Of a stretch of 64,000 bases of DNA, positions 15,202-25,200 are shown one piece after another. The notes below the pieces were generated by a model. That model saw nothing but the letters and a program-made list of their open reading frames with translations. It searched no databases and was not told where the DNA came from. Positions within the stretch are counted from its first letter, which is position 1. The number at the start of each line of letters is the position of its first letter. Source of the stretch: Planctomycetota bacterium (GTDB lineage Bacteria > Planctomycetota > UBA1135); assembly GCA_008501825.1 (NCBI GenBank), contig QQUA01000022.1:1-64000 (forward strand), in the 5' to 3' direction. The position numbers and the translations under genes are program-made.

Positions 15202-16622
15202 CCGGCGGAGGCCAGGACTTTGAATTCTACGGCAATGGGCGTGGGCAAGGCGCGAATGGCCAGGGTAGTTCGGGTAGCCCCGACGTCCTGGAAGGCTTCG
15301 CGGTAAACCTGGTTGAAAGTTTCGAAGTCCCGATCCATGTCGATCAAGAACACGGTGACGTCGAGCACCTTGTCCAAGGAACTTCCGGCGGCTTCCAAAA
15401 TGGTTCGGACGTTGTCGATCACCGCTCGGGTCTGGGCCGCCACGTCGTAATCCAAAGGCCGGCCTTCTTCATCGCGAACCGGACCACCGGGAATGGCATC
15501 GGTTCCCGCCTGTCGGGGACCGACGCCGGAAAGAAACAGCAGATCCCCTACTTTCCGAGCGTGGGGATAAGCTCCGACCGGTTTAGGAGCCGCTTCGGTG
15601 CGGACGGTTTGCCCTCCGGCAGGATTCGGTTGCGTTGGAGGTGCAGCTTCAGTCGCCACCGTTTCGGTGCTTTCGGCCGAACGAAGGGTGGCGGCGGCGG
15701 AGCTTCCGCTGGAAGCCAAGACGTGCCGATCTCCGTGATAGAACTCGGTATCGTCTTCATCGTATTCCAAGGTACCGGCGGCTTTCACGGCAGGAGTCAA
15801 AGAAACCAACGCGGCTCCGGTTCCCCAAATCGGCTGGTAATCGACCAGCTTGCCTTCATAGCGGTTGTGTTGCCCCATCAGAGCCGCCAACCACCAGATC
15901 GCTTTCATCTTTTGATCGCCATTGGCCTGGCGACTGAACTCCCGAGCCAATTGCGACACGTCTTCCAATCGACCCTGGCTCAAGATGTCCAAGTATTTCC
16001 GATTCCACTCGTCGTCCTTCAAGGACGAAATGCGATCTTCCGCCGGGTCGATCGGCTCCATGTGATAGCGATTGGAAAAGGAGGTCACCGCCACGGCAAT
16101 CGCTTTTTTGCCGCAGGCCTGCAAAGCATCGGCGGCGGCTTTCCCCAAAACCAGGGTTTCGGCTCGATCGGCGTACATGTTGCAGGAAACCACGCATGCC
16201 GGAAGCCGGTTGTCCGGATTCAGGCACTGCAGCGCCACCACGGTTCCGGTATCGATGGGAAAGCCGCGGTAGGCCACCGTACGTGCGTGTAGACCGCGTT
16301 GCGCGGCGCTTTGCCGATAAGCCTCGGCGAAATCGGCATCCATGCGAAATCGATAAGGCATGGTGCCGAGTTGGTGCCATTCCTGATCGACCAACACCCA
16401 TTCCGGTTCGGGATCCGCTTGAATTTGGTGGCCGATGACGCTGATCCATTGGGTGCTATAAAGCAGCAACAAATCGGCGTCGCAACTTTCTATTTCCTGG
16501 CGCAGGCTTTCAAATCCTTGCCGCAGGGACGCCCAAGCTGGACTTTTTTCCGGAGCCAGCAAGGGATGAGGCTTTCCCGGGACGACCAGTCCTTTCACTA
16601 CCGGATGATTGGAAGAACTCAT
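15198..16622 (-). CDS. Fusion: 2-aminophenol 1,6-dioxygenase alpha-type subunit + RidA-type 2-aminomuconate deaminase
   Basis: 474 residues from the ATG at 16622, which overlaps the stop of the AmnB-like gene (ATGA). Residues 7-277 are an extradiol LigB-fold domain matching the non-catalytic alpha subunit AmnA: VVPGKPHPLLAPE, LLLLYSTQWISVIGHQ, GFPIDTGTV, EDRISSLKDDEWNRK and GTGAALVSLTP. A Ser/Ala/Thr/Pro linker (about 303-345) leads to a RidA/YjgF domain (346-474): KPVGAYPHARKVGDLLFLSG, AAQTRAVIDNVRTILEAAG, YREAFQDVGATRTTLAIRALP. That domain resembles AmnD/NbaF, which deaminates 2-aminomuconate. In known amn operons these are separate genes, so the fusion physically joins the ring-cleaving complex with the deaminase two steps later. 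The fusion is seen directly; the substrate is inferred. Confidence 0.85.
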   Translation of the reverse strand: MSSSNHPVVKGLVVPGKPHPLLAPEKSPAWASLRQGFESLRQEIESCDADLLLLYSTQWISVIGHQIQADPEPEWVLVDQEWHQLGTMPYRFRMDADFAEAYRQSAAQRGLHARTVAYRGFPIDTGTVVALQCLNPDNRLPACVVSCNMYADRAETLVLGKAAADALQACGKKAIAVAVTSFSNRYHMEPIDPAEDRISSLKDDEWNRKYLDILSQGRLEDVSQLAREFSRQANGDQKMKAIWWLAALMGQHNRYEGKLVDYQPIWGTGAALVSLTPAVKAAGTLEYDEDDTEFYHGDRHVLASSGSSAAATLRSAESTETVATEAAPPTQPNPAGGQTVRTEAAPKPVGAYPHARKVGDLLFLSGVGPRQAGTDAIPGGPVRDEEGRPLDYDVAAQTRAVIDNVRTILEAAGSSLDKVLDVTVFLIDMDRDFETFNQVYREAFQDVGATRTTLAIRALPTPIAVEFKVLASAG

Positions 16623-17527
16623 GCTTGCTTCTCCTTCAGGCGCTGGGCGGGATTCCATTCGACCACGGCGTTTCCAGTGCCGATCACGGTGCCATAGGCA
16701 TGGACCTGGCCGGGATAATCGGGAAAATCCAAGGCACTCAAGAGCCAACTCAAGCTGCCGTCCTTGCATTCACTAATGGCTTGCTCGATGAAATCCGGCA
16801 ACTCGTCCCATAATTGTCGGGTTTGACCGCGGCGAATCAAATCCAACACCCTCATGTCCCAAAGATATTGGCCATGATGTTGCACGTATTCCTGAGACAT
16901 GTCTTCGGGAATGACCGGCTCTTCGGTGAAGTGCCGGTGGCTGAGGGAGCAACTGGCCAGCAACACCGCTTTGCGCCCGGTAGCCTCGACCGCCTTCTTG
17001 GTCGCCCGCCCGAGCGCCAACATCTGTTCCTGACCGACATCGTTGCTGTAATAAAAGAAGCCCTGATTGGCGGAAATGGAAACGATCGGCACGTCCCATT
17101 GAGGGTGAGTCAGATGGCAGGAGGTGATAGTGCCATAGTCCACCCTGAAATCGGGGTTTTTCATCATGTTCATGGTCAAACCCTCGGCCCGCCCTTCATC
17201 GTGAATGGCTTCGGATAATTCCACGTCGACCTTCAAGTCGTAGTGAAAGCGAAAAAGGTTTGGAAACACCGGATCCACCGATAAGCCTTCGAAGGAAGGA
17301 ACGCCCAGCAAATGATGGCCGATGACGGTTTTCCAGTGGGGCGAATGCACGATCAGGACGTCGAATTCCCGCTCGGCCAAACTGTTGCGCAAGCGTTCGT
17401 ATCCCCAACGCAATTCCTCCCAACCACACTCCGCCTTGGCTTCGTTTTGCGGTGGATTTTCCGCGTAAACCAAATGAGGAGGATGGGGCGCCAGAGCGCC
17501 GGCAACTATTTTTCCTTGACCGGTCAT
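16619..17527 (-). CDS. Extradiol dioxygenase, 2-aminophenol 1,6-dioxygenase beta (AmnB) type
   Basis: 302 residues, the length of AmnB (about 305). It opens with GALAPHPPHLVYAENPPQNE and continues with GWEELRWGYERLR, LIVHSPHWKTVIGHHLLGVP, NPDFRVDYGTITSCHL and VIGTGNAVVEW, all as in AmnB. By alignment from memory with the AmnB structure, the Fe(II) ligands are H15, H64 and E253 and the acid-base His is H197; all are present, so the enzyme should be active. AmnB opens the ring of 2-aminophenol to 2-aminomuconate 6-semialdehyde. With kynB next door the true substrate could be 2-aminophenol or 3-hydroxyanthranilate. It is coupled to the alpha-type fusion gene and follows the dehydrogenase by 26 bp. 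Confidence 0.87.
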   Translation of the reverse strand: MTGQGKIVAGALAPHPPHLVYAENPPQNEAKAECGWEELRWGYERLRNSLAEREFDVLIVHSPHWKTVIGHHLLGVPSFEGLSVDPVFPNLFRFHYDLKVDVELSEAIHDEGRAEGLTMNMMKNPDFRVDYGTITSCHLTHPQWDVPIVSISANQGFFYYSNDVGQEQMLALGRATKKAVEATGRKAVLLASCSLSHRHFTEEPVIPEDMSQEYVQHHGQYLWDMRVLDLIRRGQTRQLWDELPDFIEQAISECKDGSLSWLLSALDFPDYPGQVHAYGTVIGTGNAVVEWNPAQRLKEKQA

Positions 17528-17553
17528 GGAATCGTTCTCAAGTTCAAGCCACT

Positions 17554-19050
17554 TCAGGATGACGCCTTAGGTGAAGCCGGATTCGGGTTCCACTGGATGC
17601 AGACGTTTTTGCTTTCGGAAAAGAACTCCAGGGAATAACGCCCCCCTTCCCGGCCGACGCCGGATGCTTTAACCCCGCCGAAGGGAACTCGCAAATCCCT
17701 CAACAACCAGGTATTCACCCACACCAGGCCGCATTCGAGAGCTTGGCTCAAGCGATGGGCACGAGTCACGTCGCCGGTCCAGAGAGAGGCGCTCAAGCCG
17801 TAGGGAACCCCGTTGGCGATCGCCAGCGCTTCTTCTTCCGTTTCGAAGGGATGAAGGCTGACCACCGGACCGAAGATTTCTTCCGTCGCCGTTCGGCAAG
17901 AAGGAGACAAACCAGCAATGACCGTGGGCTGTAAGAAAAAGCCCTGGTCCCAGGGTTCGGGCAAGGTCGGCCTTTGGCCTCCGCAAAGGATCTCCCCTCC
18001 TTCCTGGCGAGCGAGGGCGAGATAGGATTCCACCTTCTCCCGGTGCTCGGCGGAGATCAAAGCCCCCAATTGGGTTTCCGGGTGCTCCGGATCTCCCAGT
18101 TTCAATTGCTTGACTTTGGCCACGAATGCTTCCACGAAACGAGGGTACAGCGAAGCTTCCACCAACAACCGGGAGCCGCAAAGGCATATCTGCCCTTGAT
18201 TGGTGAAGGCGGCCCGAACCGCACCGTTCACCGTGGCTTCGAAATCGCAGTCGGCGAACACCAAGGTCGGGTTCTTTCCCCCTAACTCCAGGGAAAGTTT
18301 TTTAAATTGCGGAGCGGCGGTGGCGGCCACTCGGGAACCGGTGGCGGTTCCACCGGTGAAGGAAACGGCTTTGATATCCGGATGCTCTACCAGAGCTTGT
18401 CCGGCTTCGCCGCCGAGCCCATGGATCAAGTTGAAAATTCCCGGCGGAGCGTCGGCGGCCTCGAAAACCGAAGCCAAGGCATCGGCGGTCATGGGCGTCA
18501 TTTCGCTGGGCTTGGCGACCACCGTATTCCCCATGGCCAATGCCGGAGCCACTTTCCAGCTCAATAAATACAGCGGCAAGTTCCAAGGGCTGATCAAAGC
18601 CACCGGGCCCAAGGCGGACCGGTGGGTGTAATTCAAGGCCCCTTCCATGGGAAAGCAGTCGCTGCCGAATTGGCGCACGGCGGTAGCGAAGAAGCGAAAA
18701 TTGGCCACCGCTCTTGGGATATCGATCTTTGCCGCCAGGGCAAGGGGCTTGCCGGTATCGGCCGATTCCAAAGCGGCCAAATCATCCGCTCGCTGTTGTA
18801 AGGAATCGGCGATGCGGTCCAACAGGGCCGCCCTTTGCTCCACCGACCATTGACGCCAGGGACCGTCAAAGGCTTCTTGAGCGGCGGATACCGCCGCATT
18901 CACGTCTTCCCCCCCGCCTCGAGGCACTTGGCTCAACGGTTTGCCGGTTGCCGGTGCCAAATTGACGAGGTATTGGCCGGAAGCCGGCGCTTGAAAGCGT
19001 CCTCCAATGAACTGCTCCAAGGAGCGAACCATTTGTGCGGCTTCTTTCAT
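17554..19050 (-). CDS. Aldehyde dehydrogenase, 2-aminomuconate-6-semialdehyde / ALDH8 type
   Basis: 498 residues from the ATG at 19050, which overlaps the stop of the upstream asparaginase-like gene (ATGA). NAD-binding and catalytic motifs: SPWNLPLYLLSWKVAPALA with the oxyanion Asn157, FTGGTATGSRVA, ELGGKNP (general base E256) and NQGQICLCGSR (nucleophile C289). The ICLC pattern and FRFFATAVRQ-like segment are as in the hydroxymuconate/aminomuconate semialdehyde dehydrogenases (DmpC, AmnC, NbaE, human ALDH8A1). Placed directly before the AmnB-type dioxygenase, it would oxidise 2-aminomuconate 6-semialdehyde to 2-aminomuconate, the substrate of the RidA domain of the fusion. Confidence 0.88.
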   Translation of the reverse strand: MKEAAQMVRSLEQFIGGRFQAPASGQYLVNLAPATGKPLSQVPRGGGEDVNAAVSAAQEAFDGPWRQWSVEQRAALLDRIADSLQQRADDLAALESADTGKPLALAAKIDIPRAVANFRFFATAVRQFGSDCFPMEGALNYTHRSALGPVALISPWNLPLYLLSWKVAPALAMGNTVVAKPSEMTPMTADALASVFEAADAPPGIFNLIHGLGGEAGQALVEHPDIKAVSFTGGTATGSRVAATAAPQFKKLSLELGGKNPTLVFADCDFEATVNGAVRAAFTNQGQICLCGSRLLVEASLYPRFVEAFVAKVKQLKLGDPEHPETQLGALISAEHREKVESYLALARQEGGEILCGGQRPTLPEPWDQGFFLQPTVIAGLSPSCRTATEEIFGPVVSLHPFETEEEALAIANGVPYGLSASLWTGDVTRAHRLSQALECGLVWVNTWLLRDLRVPFGGVKASGVGREGGRYSLEFFSESKNVCIQWNPNPASPKASS

Positions 19051-20132
19051 GAAACTTGACCGCCGGTTTGGTAGGCGTCCCATGGAAAGTACCACCGATC
19101 TTGATCCGGATCCCAATCGTCCCAGGTCGGCACTTGCTCCAACTTGTCGCGCAAGACTTCAGGCACAATGCCCGGCACCAGGAAAGCCTTTTGCCGGTGA
19201 AGCGAATAGGGATTGCGCAGCTCGATTCCCAAGACTCCGAGAATGGCTCGAGCGAGGTACCAAGTGGCTTGCGGATTCCAACCGTGGGCGATTTTGATCA
19301 CCACCCCCAAACCCTTGGGATATTCCGGGTGATCGATCGCCATGCCCAAAAGACCGTCGGCCCCTTCTTTGGCCATGACTCTTCCGCCGCCGGCCTTAAG
19401 AATGGTGGAATCCAAGCGATTAAATCCGCCGACCAAATCCGGATACCTTTGCATGCTTTCCCAAAGCCAATCTTCATCGCGGGTGGCGGCCAAGCCGGCA
19501 TAAAGCCGAGCCAATTCCGCAACCGTGTTGGACAAGGTCGGCAGCCCACAGCCGTCCCGGGCCACTCGCAATGGCGTCCAATCCTTACCCAAGAAACGAC
19601 GGGCTTGCTGCAAATACTCTTGAAAAAACGGATGCTGCGGCAAGGTATAACCGGCCCGATTCCAGCCCCGCAGCCGGCAACCGAGAAGGATGGCGGCATG
19701 TTCTCCAGAGCAAGTGTGAAACCAACGCCGCGGCCGGCGGACCTGGCGGCCGAACTGAACTAGAGGAACGTCAAGCGGCGTTTGCATCAAACCCCACTCT
19801 TCCGGCTGCAACAAAGACTGGGCCGCCTCCACGTGTTCGGCATCGCCGTTGTGGCTGGCCACGGCAATGGCCTTTTGCCGCCAACTGGTCACCGGAGCCA
19901 ACACCTCGGTGAATACTTTCATCATCAACGGTTTCATCATGCTGCGGCCATAACACAGCACGTTGCCACCGAAGGAGTGCCACTCTTCTTTGCCATGAGC
20001 CCAGGCCACCGCCCCGTGGATGGTGGTCTCACTGACTCCGTTGCGACGATAATCCACCAACGGTTCCCACTCCACGTCCCGGCCGGTGGGAATTCGAGAA
20101 TCCCTTTCCCCTAAAGGACTTCGGGGGTACAT
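19047..20132 (-). CDS. L-asparaginase II family protein
   Basis: 361 residues from the ATG at 20132 (MYPRSPLGERDSRIPTG); the frame is open to 20297 but the extra part is not family-like. Features of the thermolabile asparaginase II family (PF06089): the N-terminal LVDYRRNGVSETTIHGAVAW, YGRSMMKPLM with the proposed nucleophilic Ser, ASHNGD, HTCSGEHAAILLGC, RDGCGLPTLSNTVAELARLYAGLA and GGRVMAKEGADGLLGMAI. The family hydrolyses asparagine to aspartate and ammonia in characterised members, but most are uncharacterised. It is the first gene of the amn/kynB run and is coupled to the dehydrogenase, so an amide or beta-aspartyl substrate within that pathway should be considered. Confidence 0.85.
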   Translation of the reverse strand: MYPRSPLGERDSRIPTGRDVEWEPLVDYRRNGVSETTIHGAVAWAHGKEEWHSFGGNVLCYGRSMMKPLMMKVFTEVLAPVTSWRQKAIAVASHNGDAEHVEAAQSLLQPEEWGLMQTPLDVPLVQFGRQVRRPRRWFHTCSGEHAAILLGCRLRGWNRAGYTLPQHPFFQEYLQQARRFLGKDWTPLRVARDGCGLPTLSNTVAELARLYAGLAATRDEDWLWESMQRYPDLVGGFNRLDSTILKAGGGRVMAKEGADGLLGMAIDHPEYPKGLGVVIKIAHGWNPQATWYLARAILGVLGIELRNPYSLHRQKAFLVPGIVPEVLRDKLEQVPTWDDWDPDQDRWYFPWDAYQTGGQVS

Positions 20133-20422
20133 GCGGGAACCGGGAGAGGGTTCGGGAACGGCTGCTGAAGTCACGGCGAAAAGTATAGGAGGATCTCCAG
20201 ATCCTCGGAAACGGCCGGCTACCCGGCGCCGCCGGAAGGAAGGGCGGGATGCGACTGCCAAGTGTTTTTTCAATCCGAATTCCAGAAATTTTCCCATTCG
20301 GCTCAGAACGAGTCGAGGTATGGCCTTAGCTTAGAGTTGGGCAAGAAACTGCCCCCTTCTCTTGATTCGATCCCCAGGTGATTTGGGCATGGTTCCCATT
20401 CACCGCAACCGAACCCTTCCCC

Positions 20423-22216
20423 ATGTCGAAAATTCTTGTCGGATTCCTAGCGGCCCTCTGTTTGGCCGCAAACCTGTCGGCACAACAAGCCCGGGAACAA
20501 GTCCGAGTCGACGATCCGGTCTTGGGCAATTCACCCGCCGGGTTTTACACCGTCGTGGACGGTGAAGGCGATCTTCGCGCCGGCTTGTGGCTCGACGACC
20601 GAGTCAATACTTCGGACGAAGACATTTTCATGGTGATTTCCCAGGACAACGGCTTGAGCTGGAGTTCGGAAATCGACGTGACCGGTGGCTCCGCCTCCCT
20701 CATTGACGTGGACTACCCTCAGTTGCTGGTCCGAAACGGCTTGATTCACGTGTTGTGGGATGACGACCGCACCGCCACCTCCAGCGACGATACCACCGAA
20801 TACAAAGGCTATGACGCCAACGGAAACCTGGTCAACAACGTTGTCATCCCGGTCACCACCTACACTCACGAACTTGGCGCTGACGGAAACTACGTCGCCA
20901 TTGCCTACACCGGCCGGCAAAGCGGCGTGACCTTGGATGAGTTGTACGTGGTTTGGAGTACCGACGGAGGCCTTACGTGGCCGAATTTGGCCACTCCCGT
21001 CGCTTTCGATCCCGCCAATATCGGCTTGTACGACGTCGACGGCTACCAAGTCGTGGTTCAGGACCAAGGCGCCGGCAATTGGGCTATCCATTTGTTCGTC
21101 GAAGACGACCGCAACGGCAATGATGACCTTTGGTACGGCCGCATTGACAACGGCGGAGCTTTAGGGCCGGTGGTGCGGTTGGATGAAGATCCTTCCGGCA
21201 CCGGAACCATTTTCTACCTCAGTACCGCCAACACCATTCACGCCGTAGCCGACGGCAATAACGTCCACGTTAGCTGGACCGAAGACAATCGGGCCAGCGC
21301 CGGAACCAACGAAGCCGTTTACTACCGTCGCTCCACCGACGGCGGTGACAACTGGGATCCGGAACAACAAATCGGTGGCTACACCGTTGGAACCGACGAC
21401 GTCGATTACGCCAATTTAGCTGCTGACGGCGACGTTGTTGCGGTTGCCTGGTCGGATAACCGTACCGGAGAAGACCCGATGTACATTTCGGTTTCCAATG
21501 ACGGCGGCGCCACCTTCGGCGCCGAAACCATGATTCCGGGAGGAGGAACCCAGCCGGCCGAAGCGCAATACAACCGCTTGTTCGTAGACGGCAATTGGAT
21601 CGTGGCCGCTTGCGAAGACGATAGCTACACCGCCTCCTCCATCGACGAATACCCGGTGTTCGTCTTCTCCAATGACGGCGGCGCCACTTGGTCGGCTCCG
21701 ATTCTTTGCGGTCTGTTCAACGACGATGAAGACATCGACATGGCCGATGAAGCCTGGTACTTCGGAAACGGCAGTTTGTCCGGGCTTTGGCAAACCGACG
21801 GCGGCAGTTTGGATGGAGATTCGGTTGAAGTGGGCGGCATGCGGCTTCCGTACATCCGTGCGGTGGTGGATTCGATCGGACGGACGGTGGCTTTGGAATT
21901 GGCCGGAGAAGACGTGGCTTCTGCAGGCACCGGATTCGCTCGTTGGGCCGCTTCCACCGTAACCGGCACCGTGGTTCATCCTGAAAATCCGGCCCTGCAG
22001 TTGGACTTGGGAGCTTCCGGCATCTTGGCCCTGACCTTGAGCCCGGGAGGAGTTGCAAAATTAAGCGCCTTGCTGCAAGCGGATGGAAGCGCCTCCGTCG
22101 GCCCCTATCCTCTTCCGCCGTCGGCCACCGGCAAAACTGCCTACGTTCAGGGATGGGTCAACCTCGGCGGCTTGGGTGGCTATCCCAGCGACGTGTTGAC
22201 TTTGGTTCTGCCGTAG
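20423..22216 (+). CDS. Secreted Asp-box (BNR) beta-propeller protein
   Basis: 597 residues. The start at 20423 gives a clear signal peptide (KILVGFLAALCLAANLSAQQ); the upstream in-frame ATG at 20378 does not. At least five Asp-box turns of the type S-x-D-x-G-x-x-W are spread through the protein (SQDNGLSWS, STDGGLTWP, STDGGDNWD, SNDGGATFG, SNDGGATWS), the hallmark of sialidase-like propellers. No sialidase Arg triad or FRIP motif is evident, so I do not call it an enzyme. The last ~75 residues form a separate beta-rich module that ends in VLTLVLP. Divergent from the asparaginase-like gene. Confidence 0.75.
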   Translation: MSKILVGFLAALCLAANLSAQQAREQVRVDDPVLGNSPAGFYTVVDGEGDLRAGLWLDDRVNTSDEDIFMVISQDNGLSWSSEIDVTGGSASLIDVDYPQLLVRNGLIHVLWDDDRTATSSDDTTEYKGYDANGNLVNNVVIPVTTYTHELGADGNYVAIAYTGRQSGVTLDELYVVWSTDGGLTWPNLATPVAFDPANIGLYDVDGYQVVVQDQGAGNWAIHLFVEDDRNGNDDLWYGRIDNGGALGPVVRLDEDPSGTGTIFYLSTANTIHAVADGNNVHVSWTEDNRASAGTNEAVYYRRSTDGGDNWDPEQQIGGYTVGTDDVDYANLAADGDVVAVAWSDNRTGEDPMYISVSNDGGATFGAETMIPGGGTQPAEAQYNRLFVDGNWIVAACEDDSYTASSIDEYPVFVFSNDGGATWSAPILCGLFNDDEDIDMADEAWYFGNGSLSGLWQTDGGSLDGDSVEVGGMRLPYIRAVVDSIGRTVALELAGEDVASAGTGFARWAASTVTGTVVHPENPALQLDLGASGILALTLSPGGVAKLSALLQADGSASVGPYPLPPSATGKTAYVQGWVNLGGLGGYPSDVLTLVLP

Positions 22217-22234
22217 ATTCCTTCAAGACGATTT

Positions 22235-22265
22235 CCGTGGCCCGTCTCCCAAAGGCGGGCCACGG
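22235..22265. terminator. Bidirectional terminator-like hairpin
   Basis: A perfect 10-bp stem CCGTGGCCCG (22235-22244) / CGGGCCACGG (22256-22265) with an 11-base loop lies between two convergent genes. The T-tract is weak on both sides (TTGACTTT on plus, AAATCG on minus), so efficiency is uncertain. Confidence 0.6.
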
Positions 22266-22288
22266 TTGACTTTAGTGGGCAACCGTAT

Positions 22289-25200
22289 TTACAGCCGAGT
22301 TTTAAAAGCTTGGATTTCTTCCTCGCTTAGCTGCTCGGGACAAAGCCTTTCCGCAGCCTCCAGCCAATCCTCGTTGTATAAGGGAAGATAAAGAAGCCGT
22401 CCATTCGAATCGTGAAGGAGGCAGAACCGTGAATCCTTTGAAAAACGAAAACTTTTGACTGAATAGCTCGGATTATCCAAGGTCAGCACTGGATCAGATC
22501 GATCCCGCATCCATACTCGAAAACCGCCGCCCAGATAGACGGCAGCTAGCCATTGTTGGTCAGGGCTGAAGCCGACTTGGATTACCTTGCTCCGAACCGA
22601 AGTAAACCTACGTTCAGCGCCCTTCTGGGTGGGATAGAGAATCAGGGAGCCACCAATGTGCCCGGCTAAGAATTCGGTTCCCGTTGGATTGAAATCTAAG
22701 CAAATGACATGATCTCTCTTCGGCTTGTATTCCCTGATTTTTTCCCCTGATCGGCTATCCAGAAGACTCAGGGTGGCATCCGCTGATCCGAGAACCAAAA
22801 AGTCCTTTTGCTCGGAAAAATCCCCTTCAGCAACCCGATGATGATGTAGCTTTCCACGATAGATTTCCCTCCAACTCGGCACTTCATAAAGCGCGATTTC
22901 ACCTTCCAATCCGATAATCAATAAGCGATCCCCAGCAGCATTGAACTTGGCTGCGCGACCTCGGATATTGAGTTCGCGCATCAGGAGCCCAGTTTCCGCG
23001 GAATAAACTTCCGCCGGGTAATCTCCTTGAATTTCGGCTTGGGTAATATAATTCGAACCTCGAATCCGAGAATAAGTGATCACCAAAAATCTTCCATCGA
23101 GATCCATGCAAGCTCCCTGGGCCATCTTACGCCGGGACTGCCCTTCCACCGGATTTTCCTTCCACCGATTCCTGTCGCTCCCCGAAGTACTTTGGGATCG
23201 TGTTTGTACCAAAAAATACCCATCCTTCCAGGCAAGGAAGCGGCAGTCACCGGATCTATCGAATTGGGCTTGAACCACCGGGAATTGGCGGCGAATGCCG
23301 GCACTCAATTCTTCAAAATTTGGCAGTGAATATTCGAGGCAAATACCTTCTTCGGTGCCTACAAGAACGGCCTCCTCGGACGGGTGCATGGAAAGAACAC
23401 TGCCGCCGGATAATTCGGATCGGGTAATTCCCAAGGAATCCAATATCGGCACCTTCTTGAACAGCCGGGCGGTGTTGTCAATTGAACCCGTCAGCACCTG
23501 CTGACCAGAATGGTCCACGGCGAAATTCAATACGGCAGCCTCGTGCCCGCTCAAAATCTGCAATTCCTGGCCACTTTCTGCATCCCAAATTCGGACGGTA
23601 CCGTCGGTTGAGCAACTGATCACCTGTTCCCCACCGCAAATGAACTTCGCATAGCGGATCTTGTTGCTATGACCTCTCAAATCGCGGACCAATTCACCAC
23701 GGTTTAGATCCCAAATTTTCAAAGTTCCGTCCGGGGACCAAGTCAGAATCCGGTCTTTGGAAGGATGGAATTTCGCTCCGGAAACCTCAGCCTGATGTCC
23801 GGAAAATTCTGCGAGTAACTTTTGATCAGGTACACGCCATAAGCGAGCGACGTGGTCCCGATCGGAGCTAAGCATCCAGGGTTTGGACGGGTGGAAATCA
23901 ACTTTCAAAGTGGCCCATTTCTGATCGCTCATGGAGGCGATGGCTTCAGTTGATCCAACTTGGTAGAACTGGATCAATCCCCGATTCGGCTTCAACTGAT
24001 AAACCAAAGAGAAGCGCTCTCCTCCAGGCAACCATGAACCGGATAAGATTCCTTCAGAAATACTCTCAGAGTAAGAGCTCATGACTTGCCAGGAGGCGCA
24101 ATCCCAAAGATAAGCCCGGCCGGCAGATCCCACAATCAGCAATAAACTACTCTTGTCATTAAACAGAAGTTGACGGATCTCGCCATGGATCAATTTCTTC
24201 TGTTGAACAGGTTCAAAAGTTTTCAGATCCCAGCATATGACCCTCCCCTTTCCACAACCGCTAACCAACCATCGTCCAGCCGGGTCAAGGGTCGCCGCTT
24301 TCACGACTCCTTTGTGGCCTCTCAAAATTTTGACGCACAGTCCGGTGGTTAGATCCCAAACTCTACCCTTTCCGTCTGTGGCAAATGTGATCCCATACTT
24401 CTGATTCGGATGGAAAAAGGTAAATTCAACGTCGCCAGCGTGTCCAGAAAGCTGAAGGTGTTCATGACAATTCTCCAGGCTGCGCAAAAAGCGATCGGCG
24501 TTGGCAATCTGAGGAGAAGCGCGTCCTGCCGCCACAAGCAAAGCCAACGATTTGGCCGGATCCGATTTCCCGATCTGGATGGATTCTTCAACCAGCGCGC
24601 CGGCCAAGACTTGACTTCTTGACCTGGAGAGCTGCCACTGTGAGATCAGAGAATATGCAACCACAACCAAAATCGCCATGGCAGACAAGCCTTGAATTGG
24701 ATGGCGCCGAATCCACTTTCTTGACTTTAAAACAAAGCTTGAAGGTCTGGCATGAATCGGCTGATGAAATCGCCATCTTCGCAAATCATCGGCAAAGGCC
24801 TGACAGTTTTTATACCGACGATTTACATTCTTCTCCAACCCGCGCATACAAATAAGATCCAATTCTAAAGGAACCTTCTTGTTGACTTTTCGCGGGGATC
24901 GAGCTTCTTGGTGCAAGATTTTGGCCATGACCTCGGAGCTGTTTCCAGCTTCGAACGGTCTTTCCAGGCATAGAAACTCGTAGAAGACGACCGCCAGCGA
25001 AAAAAGATCGGCCCGGCCATCCATAGCCTCTCCTCGGCATTGGATCTGTTCAGGGGCCATGTAATAGGGAGTCCCTACAAGCTCCCATTTCTTCTTGGAA
25101 CCGCTCCTGTTCTGAAGTTCAGCCAAACCAAAGTCGGCGATTTTGGGACTACCATCCTGGTGAATCAAAATATTCTGGGGCTTGATGTCACGATGCAGGA

